Assembly: GCF_900188395.1 (NCBI RefSeq)
Contig: NZ_FZOB01000004.1
Span: forward strand, 62,001-126,000
From: Desulfurobacterium atlanticum
GTDB lineage: Bacteria; Aquificota; Aquificia; Desulfurobacteriales; Desulfurobacteriaceae
Direction: 5' to 3'
DNA: 64,000 bases
A program made the position numbers and the translations under genes. A model generated the notes under the pieces. It ran no database searches. It had not been told where the DNA came from and was given only the letters and a program-made list of their open reading frames with translations. Shown here piece after piece: positions 1-8,158 of this stretch (within the stretch, counting starts at the first letter, position 1; every line of letters starts with the position of its first letter).

Positions 1-445
1 CCTGCTCAACAACGAGGGGCATATAGATAACCACTCTGTCTCCTTTTTTTATACCAGCATTCTTAAGAGCATTTGCAAGTTTATTTACCAGTGTATAAAG
101 GCTACCGTAGGTTACAACCTTCTCATTACCGAACTCATCTTCCCAGAAAAAAGCAACTTTATTCTTTCTTCCATTTTTAACGTGTCTATCAAGGGCGTTT
201 ACTGTTATGTTTGTTTTTCCGTTAACAAACCATTTTGCATAAGGAAGATTCCACTCAAGAACCTTGTCCCACTTCTCATACCAGAAAAGCTCATCTGCTA
301 CTTTAGCCCAGAACTCTTCAGGATTGTCAAGAAATTTCTTATACTCTTCTTCATAGTTTTTTACATTTGCATTTCTTACAAACTCTTCTGGAGGCTTAAT
401 AATAGTGCCAAGATGCAATAGGCTATCAAGCTTTTCTTCGCTCAT
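1..445 (-). CDS. acs: Acetyl-CoA synthetase, N-terminal part (runs off left edge)
   Basis: Only the first ~148 codons are in the window. AMP-forming acetyl-CoA synthetase activates acetate with ATP and CoA. The translation opens MSEEKLDSLLHLGTI and has the N-terminal ACAS-domain pattern: a PEEFW tract, then NALDRHV (as in NxxxNCLDRHL), then GIKKGDRVVIYMPL at the cut edge. The ATG at 445 is preceded by GGAGGG at good spacing. It is divergent from the epimerase gene, with ~75 bp between them. The catalytic and AMP-binding motifs lie outside, so a related acyl-CoA ligase (for example propionate) cannot be excluded. Confidence 0.85.
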   Translation of the reverse strand, partial: MSEEKLDSLLHLGTIIKPPEEFVRNANVKNYEEEYKKFLDNPEEFWAKVADELFWYEKWDKVLEWNLPYAKWFVNGKTNITVNALDRHVKNGRKNKVAFFWEDEFGNEKVVTYGSLYTLVNKLANALKNAGIKKGDRVVIYMPLVVEQ

Positions 446-520
446 AGTATACCCTCCTTTCCATAATTTACATAAATTTTACAAGAAATTTAAACCAATT
501 TCTACTATTAGGAGTTTATT

Positions 521-1492
521 ATGAAAACAATACTTATTACAGGCAGTGCAGGGTTTATCGGATTCAGAACTACACAGCTACTTCTTGAAAAGGGGTATGA
601 TGTTATCGGTATAGACAATATGAATAACTATTATGATGTAAAACTCAAAGAGTACAGACTAAAAGAGCTTACAAAGTACCAAAATTTCAAATTTTTCAAA
701 GTTGATATAGAAAACCTTGAAGCTCTTGAAATTCTTTTTAAGGAATATCCTTTTGACGGTGTTATAAATCTTGCTGCAAGAGCCGGAGTAAGATACAGTA
801 TTGAAAATCCTTTTATTTACATTACAACAAACATATTAGGGACAACTAACCTTCTCGAGCTTTCAAAAAAATACGGTATTAGAAAATTTGTACTTGCATC
901 AACATCATCCCTTTATGCCGGGCAAAAAATGCCTTTCAAAGAGAACTTACCTGTTAATACCCCAATATCCCCGTATGCTGCGAGTAAAAAAGGCGCGGAA
1001 GCCGTAGCATATACATACCACTATCTATACAACATTGACATTTCAGTCTTAAGATACTTTACAGTTTACGGTCCAGCAGGAAGACCAGATATGAGTATCT
1101 TTAGATTCATCAAGTGGATAGATGAAGAGAAACCTGTTGTGATTTATGGAGATGGTACACAGGAAAGGGATTTTACATATGTTGACGACATTGCGAAAGG
1201 AACCACAAAAGCACTTGAAACAGAAACAGGATATGAAATCATAAATCTTGGAGGCAACAAACCTTACAAACTAAAACGGGTGATAGAATTGATAGAACAG
1301 TATCTTGGAAAAAAGGCTAAAATAATCCACAAAGACTTTCATAAAGCAGACATGAGAGCAACGTGGGCAGATATTGAAAAGGCAAAAAAACTGCTGAAAT
1401 GGGAACCAAAAATCCCACTTGAGGAAGGTATAAAGAAAACAGTAAACTGGCATATAGAAAATAGAGAACTTATAAAAGAAATTCTTGTATAA
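521..1492 (+). CDS. NAD-dependent epimerase/dehydratase (UDP-glucuronate 4-epimerase type)
   Basis: A 323-residue extended short-chain dehydrogenase/reductase acting on a nucleotide sugar, probably for surface polysaccharide. The N-terminus holds the Rossmann motif GSAGFIG (about residues 8-14). The catalytic set is the SSS of STSSLY near residue 127 plus Y-x-x-x-K in SPYAASKKG near residue 150. The early DNMNNYYD segment and the RYFTVYGPAGRPDM segment are typical of the UDP-glucuronate/UDP-glucose 4-epimerase branch. Length is normal for the family. It stands alone between acs (divergent) and a SPOR protein, and no polysaccharide cluster is visible. The substrate is inferred from family resemblance only. 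Confidence 0.85.
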   Translation: MKTILITGSAGFIGFRTTQLLLEKGYDVIGIDNMNNYYDVKLKEYRLKELTKYQNFKFFKVDIENLEALEILFKEYPFDGVINLAARAGVRYSIENPFIYITTNILGTTNLLELSKKYGIRKFVLASTSSLYAGQKMPFKENLPVNTPISPYAASKKGAEAVAYTYHYLYNIDISVLRYFTVYGPAGRPDMSIFRFIKWIDEEKPVVIYGDGTQERDFTYVDDIAKGTTKALETETGYEIINLGGNKPYKLKRVIELIEQYLGKKAKIIHKDFHKADMRATWADIEKAKKLLKWEPKIPLEEGIKKTVNWHIENRELIKEILV

Positions 1493-1538
1493 TTTTATGT
1501 AATGTAATCATAGCTTTGAAAATTAAACGAGGAAAGAA

Positions 1539-2591
1539 TTGAATATTAGAGGAAAAGGTTTTGCATTCTTTATAATAACCTTTTACATACTACTTACCAT
1601 TATTAGACCTTCTTTAGCCACAGCTAAAGAAACTCCATACTACACTATTCAGCTTGCAAACACCAAAAGCTTTAATGAAGCAAAATCAATATTTGAAAAA
1701 GTAAAACATCTAAAAGATTCACGAATTGATAAAGTAAAGACAAGATACAAAGTAAGAGTAGGACTTTTTAAAACAAGAAAAGAGGCTCAGGAATTTTTAA
1801 AAAATCACCCGGAAATCAAGAAAATATCTCCCACTGCTTACATAACCCTTAACTATTACAACCCAAAAAGAACAATCTTAAAAGGCTATTCAAAGAAAAA
1901 AGATATAGCAAAAGAAGCAGCAAAGATAAACACAGAAAATAAGACCAAAAAAGAAGTACCCCCTGTTAAAATAAAAACACCAGCAAAACAGAACACCATC
2001 TCTATAAACAATACAACTCTTCAAAAAAATCACAGGGAAAGCAACTATATTGAAATAAGAATTAAAAAAGAACTTTTCAAGACAGCAGGACTTTTAGTAA
2101 TAGGACTTATACTTGGACTCATTCTGTTTCTAATTAGAAAAAAATTGACAAAAAAGGAAAAAGAGCTACCCGAAGATAACAAAAAACCAAAGGAAAATAC
2201 TCCAAGTATTATTTTTCATAAATTAAGAGATAGTTACTACTCTTTCTTAAAACGTTTACCGCTTAAAACATCCCATAAAATAGTTGAATATCACTACCGG
2301 AAATCAGGAGATTTCCGGTCTTTAATACTTTTAAAACTTCAAGAGCAGGATTTTAATTTTATACTAAAAGAAACTCCTTCTTACCTCCTTAAAAATCCCG
2401 ATGATATACTGGTGTGGAAAATATACATTGAAGTTCTCGGACAGCTTGGCATATACGATGAAGCAGCAAATGCCTGTGAAAAATTGGCTGAAATACTGAA
2501 AAAAAATGCAAGACCAGAAGCCGCTGAAAATTACACAAAAAAAGCACAGGAATACAGACAAAAGGCCCTTAAACTGGCTGAAAATCTATAG
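1539..2591 (+). CDS. SPOR-domain membrane protein with C-terminal TPR-like helices
   Basis: A 350-residue protein starting at TTG, chosen because GAGGAAAG precedes it. An N-terminal hydrophobic segment (about 8-28) ending near SLATA looks like a signal peptide or anchor. Next comes a SPOR-like domain (about 32-105; YYTIQLAN ... [15 protein letters not shown]), the fold that binds denuded septal glycan. A lysine-rich linker leads to a transmembrane helix (about 186-207) and a helical C-terminus with TPR-like spacing. The layout recalls FimV/HubP-like polar or septal organisers, but I see no signature fixing that. Its 3' end overlaps the convergent carboxypeptidase gene by 23 bp. Confidence 0.65.
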   Translation: MNIRGKGFAFFIITFYILLTIIRPSLATAKETPYYTIQLANTKSFNEAKSIFEKVKHLKDSRIDKVKTRYKVRVGLFKTRKEAQEFLKNHPEIKKISPTAYITLNYYNPKRTILKGYSKKKDIAKEAAKINTENKTKKEVPPVKIKTPAKQNTISINNTTLQKNHRESNYIEIRIKKELFKTAGLLVIGLILGLILFLIRKKLTKKEKELPEDNKKPKENTPSIIFHKLRDSYYSFLKRLPLKTSHKIVEYHYRKSGDFRSLILLKLQEQDFNFILKETPSYLLKNPDDILVWKIYIEVLGQLGIYDEAANACEKLAEILKKNARPEAAENYTKKAQEYRQKALKLAENL

Positions 2592-3666
2592 AAAAAAGAG
2601 ATTGATAATCATCTTTAATTTTCACTCTCATAGGTGCACCCATATAAAAAGATTGCCAGTTAAGATTTACCCCTTCAGCCACACCAAAAGTCCCTCTTCT
2701 ACCTTTAAAACTTATAAACTTCACTTCAGAACCTACTGGAACAGTTATTTTTTTTCTATTTGAAACAAGAATGTTCCTTCCGTTTATATCTATTAAAACC
2801 TGAACATTCGGTTTTTTCTCCACTTCCTGCAAAAAATCATCATAAATAACCTTAAATGAAGGAGCTATTTTAACTGAAAATAGCTCAAAAAATTTCTCCA
2901 GCATCAAAAGATGAAATTTAACCTTCTCTTTAAGAGAAGGAAGTTGTTTGGAAACTTCAAGACAGAAAGCAGGAACATTACACCGCGACAAACAGTAATA
3001 GGTAAGTGATCTTCTTTGCTCCTTATGTTTTGTATCTTTTTGAAAAGTTCTTGTGGAAAACACGGGAAACTTCCAGTCTTTACGTTTGACAAATTTATTA
3101 ACATAAGAGGTAACTTTATATGCAACATCATAAAGGTTGAAAGTTTTATAAACTTTTTCATCAATTACTATACACTGACCCCAGGCGTTTTTGTTAAGAA
3201 TATGAAAACCGTACCCATCATGCAAAGACAAAACAACATCCGGTTTAATCTCCTTTACAAGTTCCTTTATTTTATTAACGTAAGGAAAATCGGGATCTTT
3301 AGGAGATATGTATGAAAACTTCCTATTCATATCTCCGTTGTATCCTCTTTTAAAAGCCAAAATAGAAACAAAATTGCTTCTTGGAACGAGAAAAAGCTCT
3401 CCTTTTAAAACAGAAACTTCTGAAAGAACATCCACAGCTTTATAGGCTCCCGGCTCATTACCGTGAATACCACCTATAACAAGTATTCTTCCTCCCTTCT
3501 CATTTCCCAATTTATGAAATATCTCCATAGGCTTTTTCGGAAATACATAGTGAATTCTGTTCTTTCTTCCCGCTGCAATTACGTTCCCTGAAAAAGGAAG
3601 AAGAGAGGAAACTGCAATACTTTTAAGTGCTGATTTTATAAACTCTCTTCTCCTAATATTTTCCAT
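2569..3666 (-). CDS. Csd4/Pgp1-like D,L-carboxypeptidase (M14/M99 zinc peptidase)
   Basis: A 365-residue exported metallopeptidase. The N-terminus [11 protein letters not shown] followed by a hydrophobic stretch resembles a Tat signal. The zinc site is recognisable: HGNEPG (H-x-x-E, near residue 69) and SLHDGYGFH (second His, near 147), with a later candidate catalytic Glu in FCLEVSK. This arrangement matches the M99 group, whose members Csd4 (Helicobacter) and Pgp1 (Campylobacter) trim peptidoglycan tripeptides to dipeptides and set helical cell shape. Its start overlaps the 3' end of the upstream L,D-transpeptidase-fold gene by 31 bp, so the two are translationally coupled. Family assignment is from motifs; the cell-shape role is inferred from the pairing. 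Confidence 0.7.
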   Translation of the reverse strand: MENIRRREFIKSALKSIAVSSLLPFSGNVIAAGRKNRIHYVFPKKPMEIFHKLGNEKGGRILVIGGIHGNEPGAYKAVDVLSEVSVLKGELFLVPRSNFVSILAFKRGYNGDMNRKFSYISPKDPDFPYVNKIKELVKEIKPDVVLSLHDGYGFHILNKNAWGQCIVIDEKVYKTFNLYDVAYKVTSYVNKFVKRKDWKFPVFSTRTFQKDTKHKEQRRSLTYYCLSRCNVPAFCLEVSKQLPSLKEKVKFHLLMLEKFFELFSVKIAPSFKVIYDDFLQEVEKKPNVQVLIDINGRNILVSNRKKITVPVGSEVKFISFKGRRGTFGVAEGVNLNWQSFYMGAPMRVKIKDDYQSLFSIDFQPV

Positions 3667-4691
3667 TCTTTCCCCTCTTTTGTTATATATAAGAGTTTTC
3701 TCCCCTTCCAGTTGTAATTATTTGACCTGTAATCCATATCAAACGTAATTAAATATAGCCTGCCAAATTTTAACAATCTACCATCTTTTGCTATAGAAAG
3801 TTTTGAAATCTTAATTTTTATCCACTTTTTCTTTTCTGTAATACGCTTTTTATACTCTTTCCACGAATTAATATTGCTATACTTTTGAGAAACGAAATTT
3901 TTGGAGTAAAAGCTAAAATAAGAATCTATATCTTTCGGGGAATTTTCCCACGCTGTTTTCCATTTATAAACAAAATCTACCAGAGAGTTTCTCTCTTTTA
4001 TAAAGGAATCGATAGAAGCCTTACTTAACCTATCCACTATAACTACAGGTGTTTGACCAGGTACAATGAATCTCTTTAATTCTCTTAAATCTGAGTTCTT
4101 CAAAACTATACATCCATTTGTGCTGTGAGAAGGGCGATAATCTCCTTCCATTCCGTGAATCCATATCCCATGACCGTTCCGCTTCAATATTTTTCTATCT
4201 ATCAAGTTTGGATAGTTTAAAACATAAGCTCCTATCCCATAAAATGGAGGCAAATTACTCTTCCAGTAAAGTGGAATATATATCCCTTCCGGCGTTCTCT
4301 GGTCTCCCTCTTTTAACTTATCCCCGAATCTTTTACCTGTTATACAGTTAAATGTTTTCAACACCACAGGGATACCGTTTTTTTCAACAACCACATAGAG
4401 CTTCTCTTTTACTTTGTCCACAACAACAGCACTAAATTTTTCTGGAAGATATACAACATTGTCCAATATCTGTTGTCCTGCAAGAACACGTGCATCACTT
4501 AATTTATCCTGATAAAGAAGCAGCAAAATCTCAACAACTTTTTTATCTTCCTGAGAGAGATTTTTTTCCATGTAATAAGCTTTATCTATCTCCCCCTGCT
4601 TTATAGCTTTAATAACATCTGTGAGTGTAGTTGCAGATACATTAAACGTAGAAAGTAAAACAACCAAAATAACCAAAAACTTTCGCCTCAC
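3636..4691 (-). CDS. Csd6/Pgp2-like L,D-transpeptidase-fold carboxypeptidase
   Basis: A 351-residue secreted protein with a signal peptide (about 1-20, ending VSATT). The YkuD domain (about 85-225) has GIWIHGM, then a gap, then STNGCIVL, the H...S/T-x-G-C catalytic signature with the active Cys near residue 193. The C-terminal ~110 residues (from about [13 protein letters not shown] onward) look like an NTF2/SnoaL-type pocket domain. This two-domain layout is that of Csd6 (Helicobacter) and Pgp2 (Campylobacter), L,D-carboxypeptidases that remove the terminal D-Ala of tetrapeptides. It is the first gene of a two-gene operon with the Csd4-like gene, which would act next on the tripeptide. A generic L,D-transpeptidase remains possible. 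Confidence 0.7.
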   Translation of the reverse strand: MRRKFLVILVVLLSTFNVSATTLTDVIKAIKQGEIDKAYYMEKNLSQEDKKVVEILLLLYQDKLSDARVLAGQQILDNVVYLPEKFSAVVVDKVKEKLYVVVEKNGIPVVLKTFNCITGKRFGDKLKEGDQRTPEGIYIPLYWKSNLPPFYGIGAYVLNYPNLIDRKILKRNGHGIWIHGMEGDYRPSHSTNGCIVLKNSDLRELKRFIVPGQTPVVIVDRLSKASIDSFIKERNSLVDFVYKWKTAWENSPKDIDSYFSFYSKNFVSQKYSNINSWKEYKKRITEKKKWIKIKISKLSIAKDGRLLKFGRLYLITFDMDYRSNNYNWKGRKLLYITKEGKEWKILGEESL

Positions 4692-4727
4692 ATAACCTCC
4701 TATAAACGAACATATAAATTAAGAGAA

Positions 4728-4777
4728 ATTATACATCATCCAATAAATTGACAGTAAGGTTATCTAAAAGATAAAAT
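4728..4777. promoter_or_regulatory. Divergent sigma-70-type promoters, csd6-like gene / outer-membrane protein gene
   Basis: On the plus strand TTGACA (4748-4753) and TAAAAT (4772-4777) are separated by 18 bp and face the large outer-membrane protein gene. On the minus strand TGTATAAT (hexamer 4728-4733) forms an extended -10 facing the Csd6-like gene, with no clear -35. Both are consensus matches only. Confidence 0.45.
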
Positions 4778-4819
4778 AGCAACAGAAAAGCCAAAATGGA
4801 ATAGGGGTAAACATTTAAA

Positions 4820-7765
4820 ATGAGATTTTTTCAAAGGAGTATTGCAGTTTTAAGTATAACCACAATCAGTATGATTGGTAGTATTGCTATTAATAGTTAT
4901 GCTGAGACAACTTTATTGAAAGAAGAATTAAAAATAAAAGGATATTTGTTTTCTTTTAGATTAAAAAGTTTTAAAAAAACAGAAGATGCTTTTAACTTTA
5001 TAAAAAAGCTGCCCTTTGAAGTAAGAAAGAGCTGCTTTATATTTGAAAACACCAGCGGAGAATTTGAAGTAAGATGCTTCCTCTTTAAAAGTAAGAAAGC
5101 CCTGAATGCAAAGCGGAAACTTCTTGAAAAGTTTAGATTAAACTACAAAGAAGTTAAAACCCCAGATATTTTTCTTTATTCATACCAATTAATAACTACC
5201 AGCGATAAAAAGAGAGCAGAGAAATTTTTAAACAGTTTACCTGAAGTATTAAGAAAACAGGCTTCCATATATAAAACCGATAGTGGCTTTTACACTGTAA
5301 GAATCTTTTTAAGCGAAACACCTAAAGAAGTAAAGAAAAAAATAAAGCTGTTTGCAAATCTCATTAAAAGATATAAAGGCACAATAGTTCCAACATCCCC
5401 TATAAAAGTAAGAAAAAAACCTCCAGCACAAAAACAGTATAAAGAGAAAACCACTCCAAAAGAAGAAACAAAGCAAATAGTAGTAATTAAAAAGAAAAGC
5501 AATAAAACCGCAGAAGTTGTAATAAAAGCATTCCCTACAATGGTAGCAACACCTGAAGAAAGAAGAAAAAAAACACTGAAGCTAAAACCTTTAAGTGAAA
5601 AAGAAATAAAATCTGAAGAAATTTCTTTCATTAAAAAGCAGAAAGAGGAAGAAAAAGTCCTGAAAAAGAAACTCAAAATGATAATAGAAGAATCTCAGAA
5701 GCTTAAACGCAAAGAAAAGGAAAAGAAGAAAACAGAAATATTAACTAAAAAAGAAAAAAAAGTAAAAATAGTTATCCCCAAAAAAGAGCCCTTTAAAACC
5801 GGAGAAATAAAATTCAAACCTATATTTCCACAAATAGACAGAAATATACTTTTTTCTGCATACTGGAATTACGGAACAAACATAAAGGACGGAACCTCCT
5901 CTTCTTTTATAAACGAAGGCTACTCTCTATCTTTACCAGGCGAGATAACAGATGGAATAAAATATTCCTTTTCTCTTACTTACTCTAAATTTTATCCCGA
6001 TGATAACACATGGCAGTCAACAGTAAGACCATATTTAAGCACAAGACTGAGTAACGATATATTTACTCTTTCCTCTTCCGTCGGACTGACCAAAACCGAA
6101 AGTTCAGAGGGACGAAACGATAAAGCAACAAACTACAATGTAAACTTTTCATCAGGATGGAATCCTAAATATCCCTATTTATCAATAAATTTAAGCAAGA
6201 ACAAAAGCCTATCCAACACCACAGACTCTGAAAGTAACAGTCAAAGAGTTTCTACAGGATACACATACAAAAACAGAATAGGAATCACCTACTCATTCTC
6301 CCATTCTAAGAACACCGACTACATAAGGGACACTTTTAATGAAAACACAAATCACAACATCGGTATATTTGGAAAACGCTCTTTTCTAAACGGTAAAGTA
6401 TTTGTTTCTGTATCTGAAAACCTTTATTTTTCAAACAACCGTTATTCAGTTAAAATTGTTGAAGGAAACTACTACTCAAAAATAATAGACGTATCAGGTT
6501 TAAGCGGTGTAGATTCAACTCCTATAACAAGTTCCTTAACCCCCAATGCCCTTCTTACAGACGGTGATTACAACACATCAGCTGGAGTTAATCTCCAAAC
6601 CCCGTATGAAAATATCGCAATAGAAACAAATTACAACCCTGTAGATATGATTCTTGTCTATATTGGAGGAAATCTCACAGATACAGATATCTCCACATTT
6701 GTTTGGGATATTTATACAAGTAATGACGGGAACGTATGGACACTCATATCAACAAACGCTCCTTTCACTTATGACAACCAGACAAAAATCATTCAATTTT
6801 TACTTCCAACAACAATAACCACAAACTATATAAAGCTTGTATTGAAAATAACTGCTGCTGCAAACACAGGATATGTAACAGAAATTGAGGCATACAAAAA
6901 AACAACAGCTATAAACACTGATACTGTGGAAAGCTCCACTTATGGAGACACAACAAGAGCCAATATTAGACTGCAGCTACCTTATAAACTTGCCTACTTC
7001 TTAAACTACGAAAGGACATCAAGAGAAGGAGAAGAGTTTACATCAAAAATAACAAACAATCTTTCAAGAAACTGGAAATACAGATATTATCTTATAAACG
7101 CTGGAATCAGCAGAACAGACAGCTTTATGAAAGACCAGGAAAAAAGAACCTCTCAATCGGTAAATTTAAATCTTAAAGCCACTCCCCTTCACACACTTTC
7201 ATGGAGAGCTGGAGCAAGTTATACAGAAAACTTTATCGGTTCTGAAAAAACAACATCGGCTATAACTTTAACTTCCGGTGTAAATGCAAGGCTTTTCACA
7301 GGCCTCAACACAGAAATTTCAGGAACAGCTACACATGCAACAAATGAGATAACAGGAACTTCAGACACAGCATATAGCCTAAGAGTAAGTGCCAATGCAA
7401 AACTCTATCCCACATTAAGTGCATCTGCATCGGTGCAACATAACGTTGCAACTGAAACAACAGATATTATATCTCTATCATCCACATGGACACCCTCAGA
7501 TATACTAAGACTTACAGTTTCTCAAGGTTTTGTTTTGATAACAAATGGGGAAAACACTTCAAGTACAAGTGCTAATATCTCCATTGTTCCAAGAGGTGGA
7601 GATATCAAATATAACTTTGGGATTAGCTCTTCAAACGGAAACACCAACTACAGAGGAAGTATCTACTGGCAGATCAGTGACTATTTTGTAACAAACGGAT
7701 ATGTTAAGTATGAAGATTCTTCAAAAACAACAACTGCAGGAGTTAATCTAAACGCAAGATGGTAA
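4820..7765 (+). CDS. Outer-membrane beta-barrel protein with SPOR-like repeats and a discoidin-like insert
   Basis: A 981-residue protein with a signal peptide (about 1-28, ending SYAET). Residues ~40-185 contain two SPOR-like repeats (core strands GEFEVRCFLFKS and GFYTVRIFLSET). Residues ~190-330 are an extreme K/E linker. The rest alternates polar and hydrophobic residues with many Ser/Thr/Asn and aromatic strand ends, and finishes NLNARW, the terminal-aromatic signature read by the BAM complex. Near 555-695 an insert (LLTDGDYNTSA ... VWDIYTSNDGNVWTLI ... ITEIEAYKK-like end) resembles an F5/8-type C (discoidin) carbohydrate-binding domain. I know no named family with this order. It may span septal peptidoglycan and the outer membrane; that role is inferred. 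Confidence 0.6.
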   Translation: MRFFQRSIAVLSITTISMIGSIAINSYAETTLLKEELKIKGYLFSFRLKSFKKTEDAFNFIKKLPFEVRKSCFIFENTSGEFEVRCFLFKSKKALNAKRKLLEKFRLNYKEVKTPDIFLYSYQLITTSDKKRAEKFLNSLPEVLRKQASIYKTDSGFYTVRIFLSETPKEVKKKIKLFANLIKRYKGTIVPTSPIKVRKKPPAQKQYKEKTTPKEETKQIVVIKKKSNKTAEVVIKAFPTMVATPEERRKKTLKLKPLSEKEIKSEEISFIKKQKEEEKVLKKKLKMIIEESQKLKRKEKEKKKTEILTKKEKKVKIVIPKKEPFKTGEIKFKPIFPQIDRNILFSAYWNYGTNIKDGTSSSFINEGYSLSLPGEITDGIKYSFSLTYSKFYPDDNTWQSTVRPYLSTRLSNDIFTLSSSVGLTKTESSEGRNDKATNYNVNFSSGWNPKYPYLSINLSKNKSLSNTTDSESNSQRVSTGYTYKNRIGITYSFSHSKNTDYIRDTFNENTNHNIGIFGKRSFLNGKVFVSVSENLYFSNNRYSVKIVEGNYYSKIIDVSGLSGVDSTPITSSLTPNALLTDGDYNTSAGVNLQTPYENIAIETNYNPVDMILVYIGGNLTDTDISTFVWDIYTSNDGNVWTLISTNAPFTYDNQTKIIQFLLPTTITTNYIKLVLKITAAANTGYVTEIEAYKKTTAINTDTVESSTYGDTTRANIRLQLPYKLAYFLNYERTSREGEEFTSKITNNLSRNWKYRYYLINAGISRTDSFMKDQEKRTSQSVNLNLKATPLHTLSWRAGASYTENFIGSEKTTSAITLTSGVNARLFTGLNTEISGTATHATNEITGTSDTAYSLRVSANAKLYPTLSASASVQHNVATETTDIISLSSTWTPSDILRLTVSQGFVLITNGENTSSTSANISIVPRGGDIKYNFGISSSNGNTNYRGSIYWQISDYFVTNGYVKYEDSSKTTTAGVNLNARW

Positions 7766-7785
7766 AAGTTGAAAACGCAAGGCTT

Positions 7786-8070
7786 TTAGCCCTGCGTGGA
7801 AAGCTCTTTTTCAAGCTGTGCAACAGCTTTGGCAATTCTTGACATTCTTCTTGCAGCCTCGTTTTTATGAATAACACCCCTTGCTGCAGCCCTTTCAATA
7901 TATTTCATAGCCACTTTCAACTGCTCTTTTGCAAGCTCAAGGTTTTTCTCTTCAACAGCTGCTAAAACTTTCTTTGACTCTGTTTTAAGTCTTCTAATAT
8001 AGTATCTATTTCTTTGCCTTCTCTTCACATTCTGACGAAGACGTTTCTTGGCTGACTTAATATTTGGCAT
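7786..8070 (-). CDS. rpsT: 30S ribosomal protein S20
   Basis: A 94-residue basic helical protein opening MPNIKSAKKRLRQ, typical of bS20, which binds the 5' domain of 16S rRNA. The ATG at 8070 is chosen over a GTG three codons upstream because GAGGAGGTGG lies at ideal spacing before it and MPNIKSA is the conserved start. It is the last gene of the minus-strand run from tetR, ~88 bp downstream of rnr, and so may have its own promoter. An imperfect hairpin (ACGCAAGGC/GCCCTGCGT, one mismatch) lies at about 7774-7796, around the convergent 3' ends. Confidence 0.95.
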   Translation of the reverse strand: MPNIKSAKKRLRQNVKRRQRNRYYIRRLKTESKKVLAAVEEKNLELAKEQLKVAMKYIERAAARGVIHKNEAARRMSRIAKAVAQLEKELSTQG

Positions 8071-8158
8071 TAAAACCACCTCCTCACAATTAAGGTTTAA
8101 GTTGCAGTGTCAAAGTTTATAGCAAAAAGACCTACTTTTCAACCTCACTATATTCCTT

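Noticed and set aside
182-421. Plus-strand open frame of 79 codons at the left end
   Set aside because: It is antisense to the acetyl-CoA synthetase reading frame, which has clear family motifs and a ribosome site.
5290-5676. Minus-strand frame inside the outer-membrane protein gene
   Set aside because: It is the complement of the lysine/glutamate-rich linker, giving a Phe/Ser-rich artefact.
7774-7796. Terminator between the outer-membrane protein gene and rpsT
   Set aside because: The stem has a mismatch and no T-run on either side, so it was only noted under rpsT.
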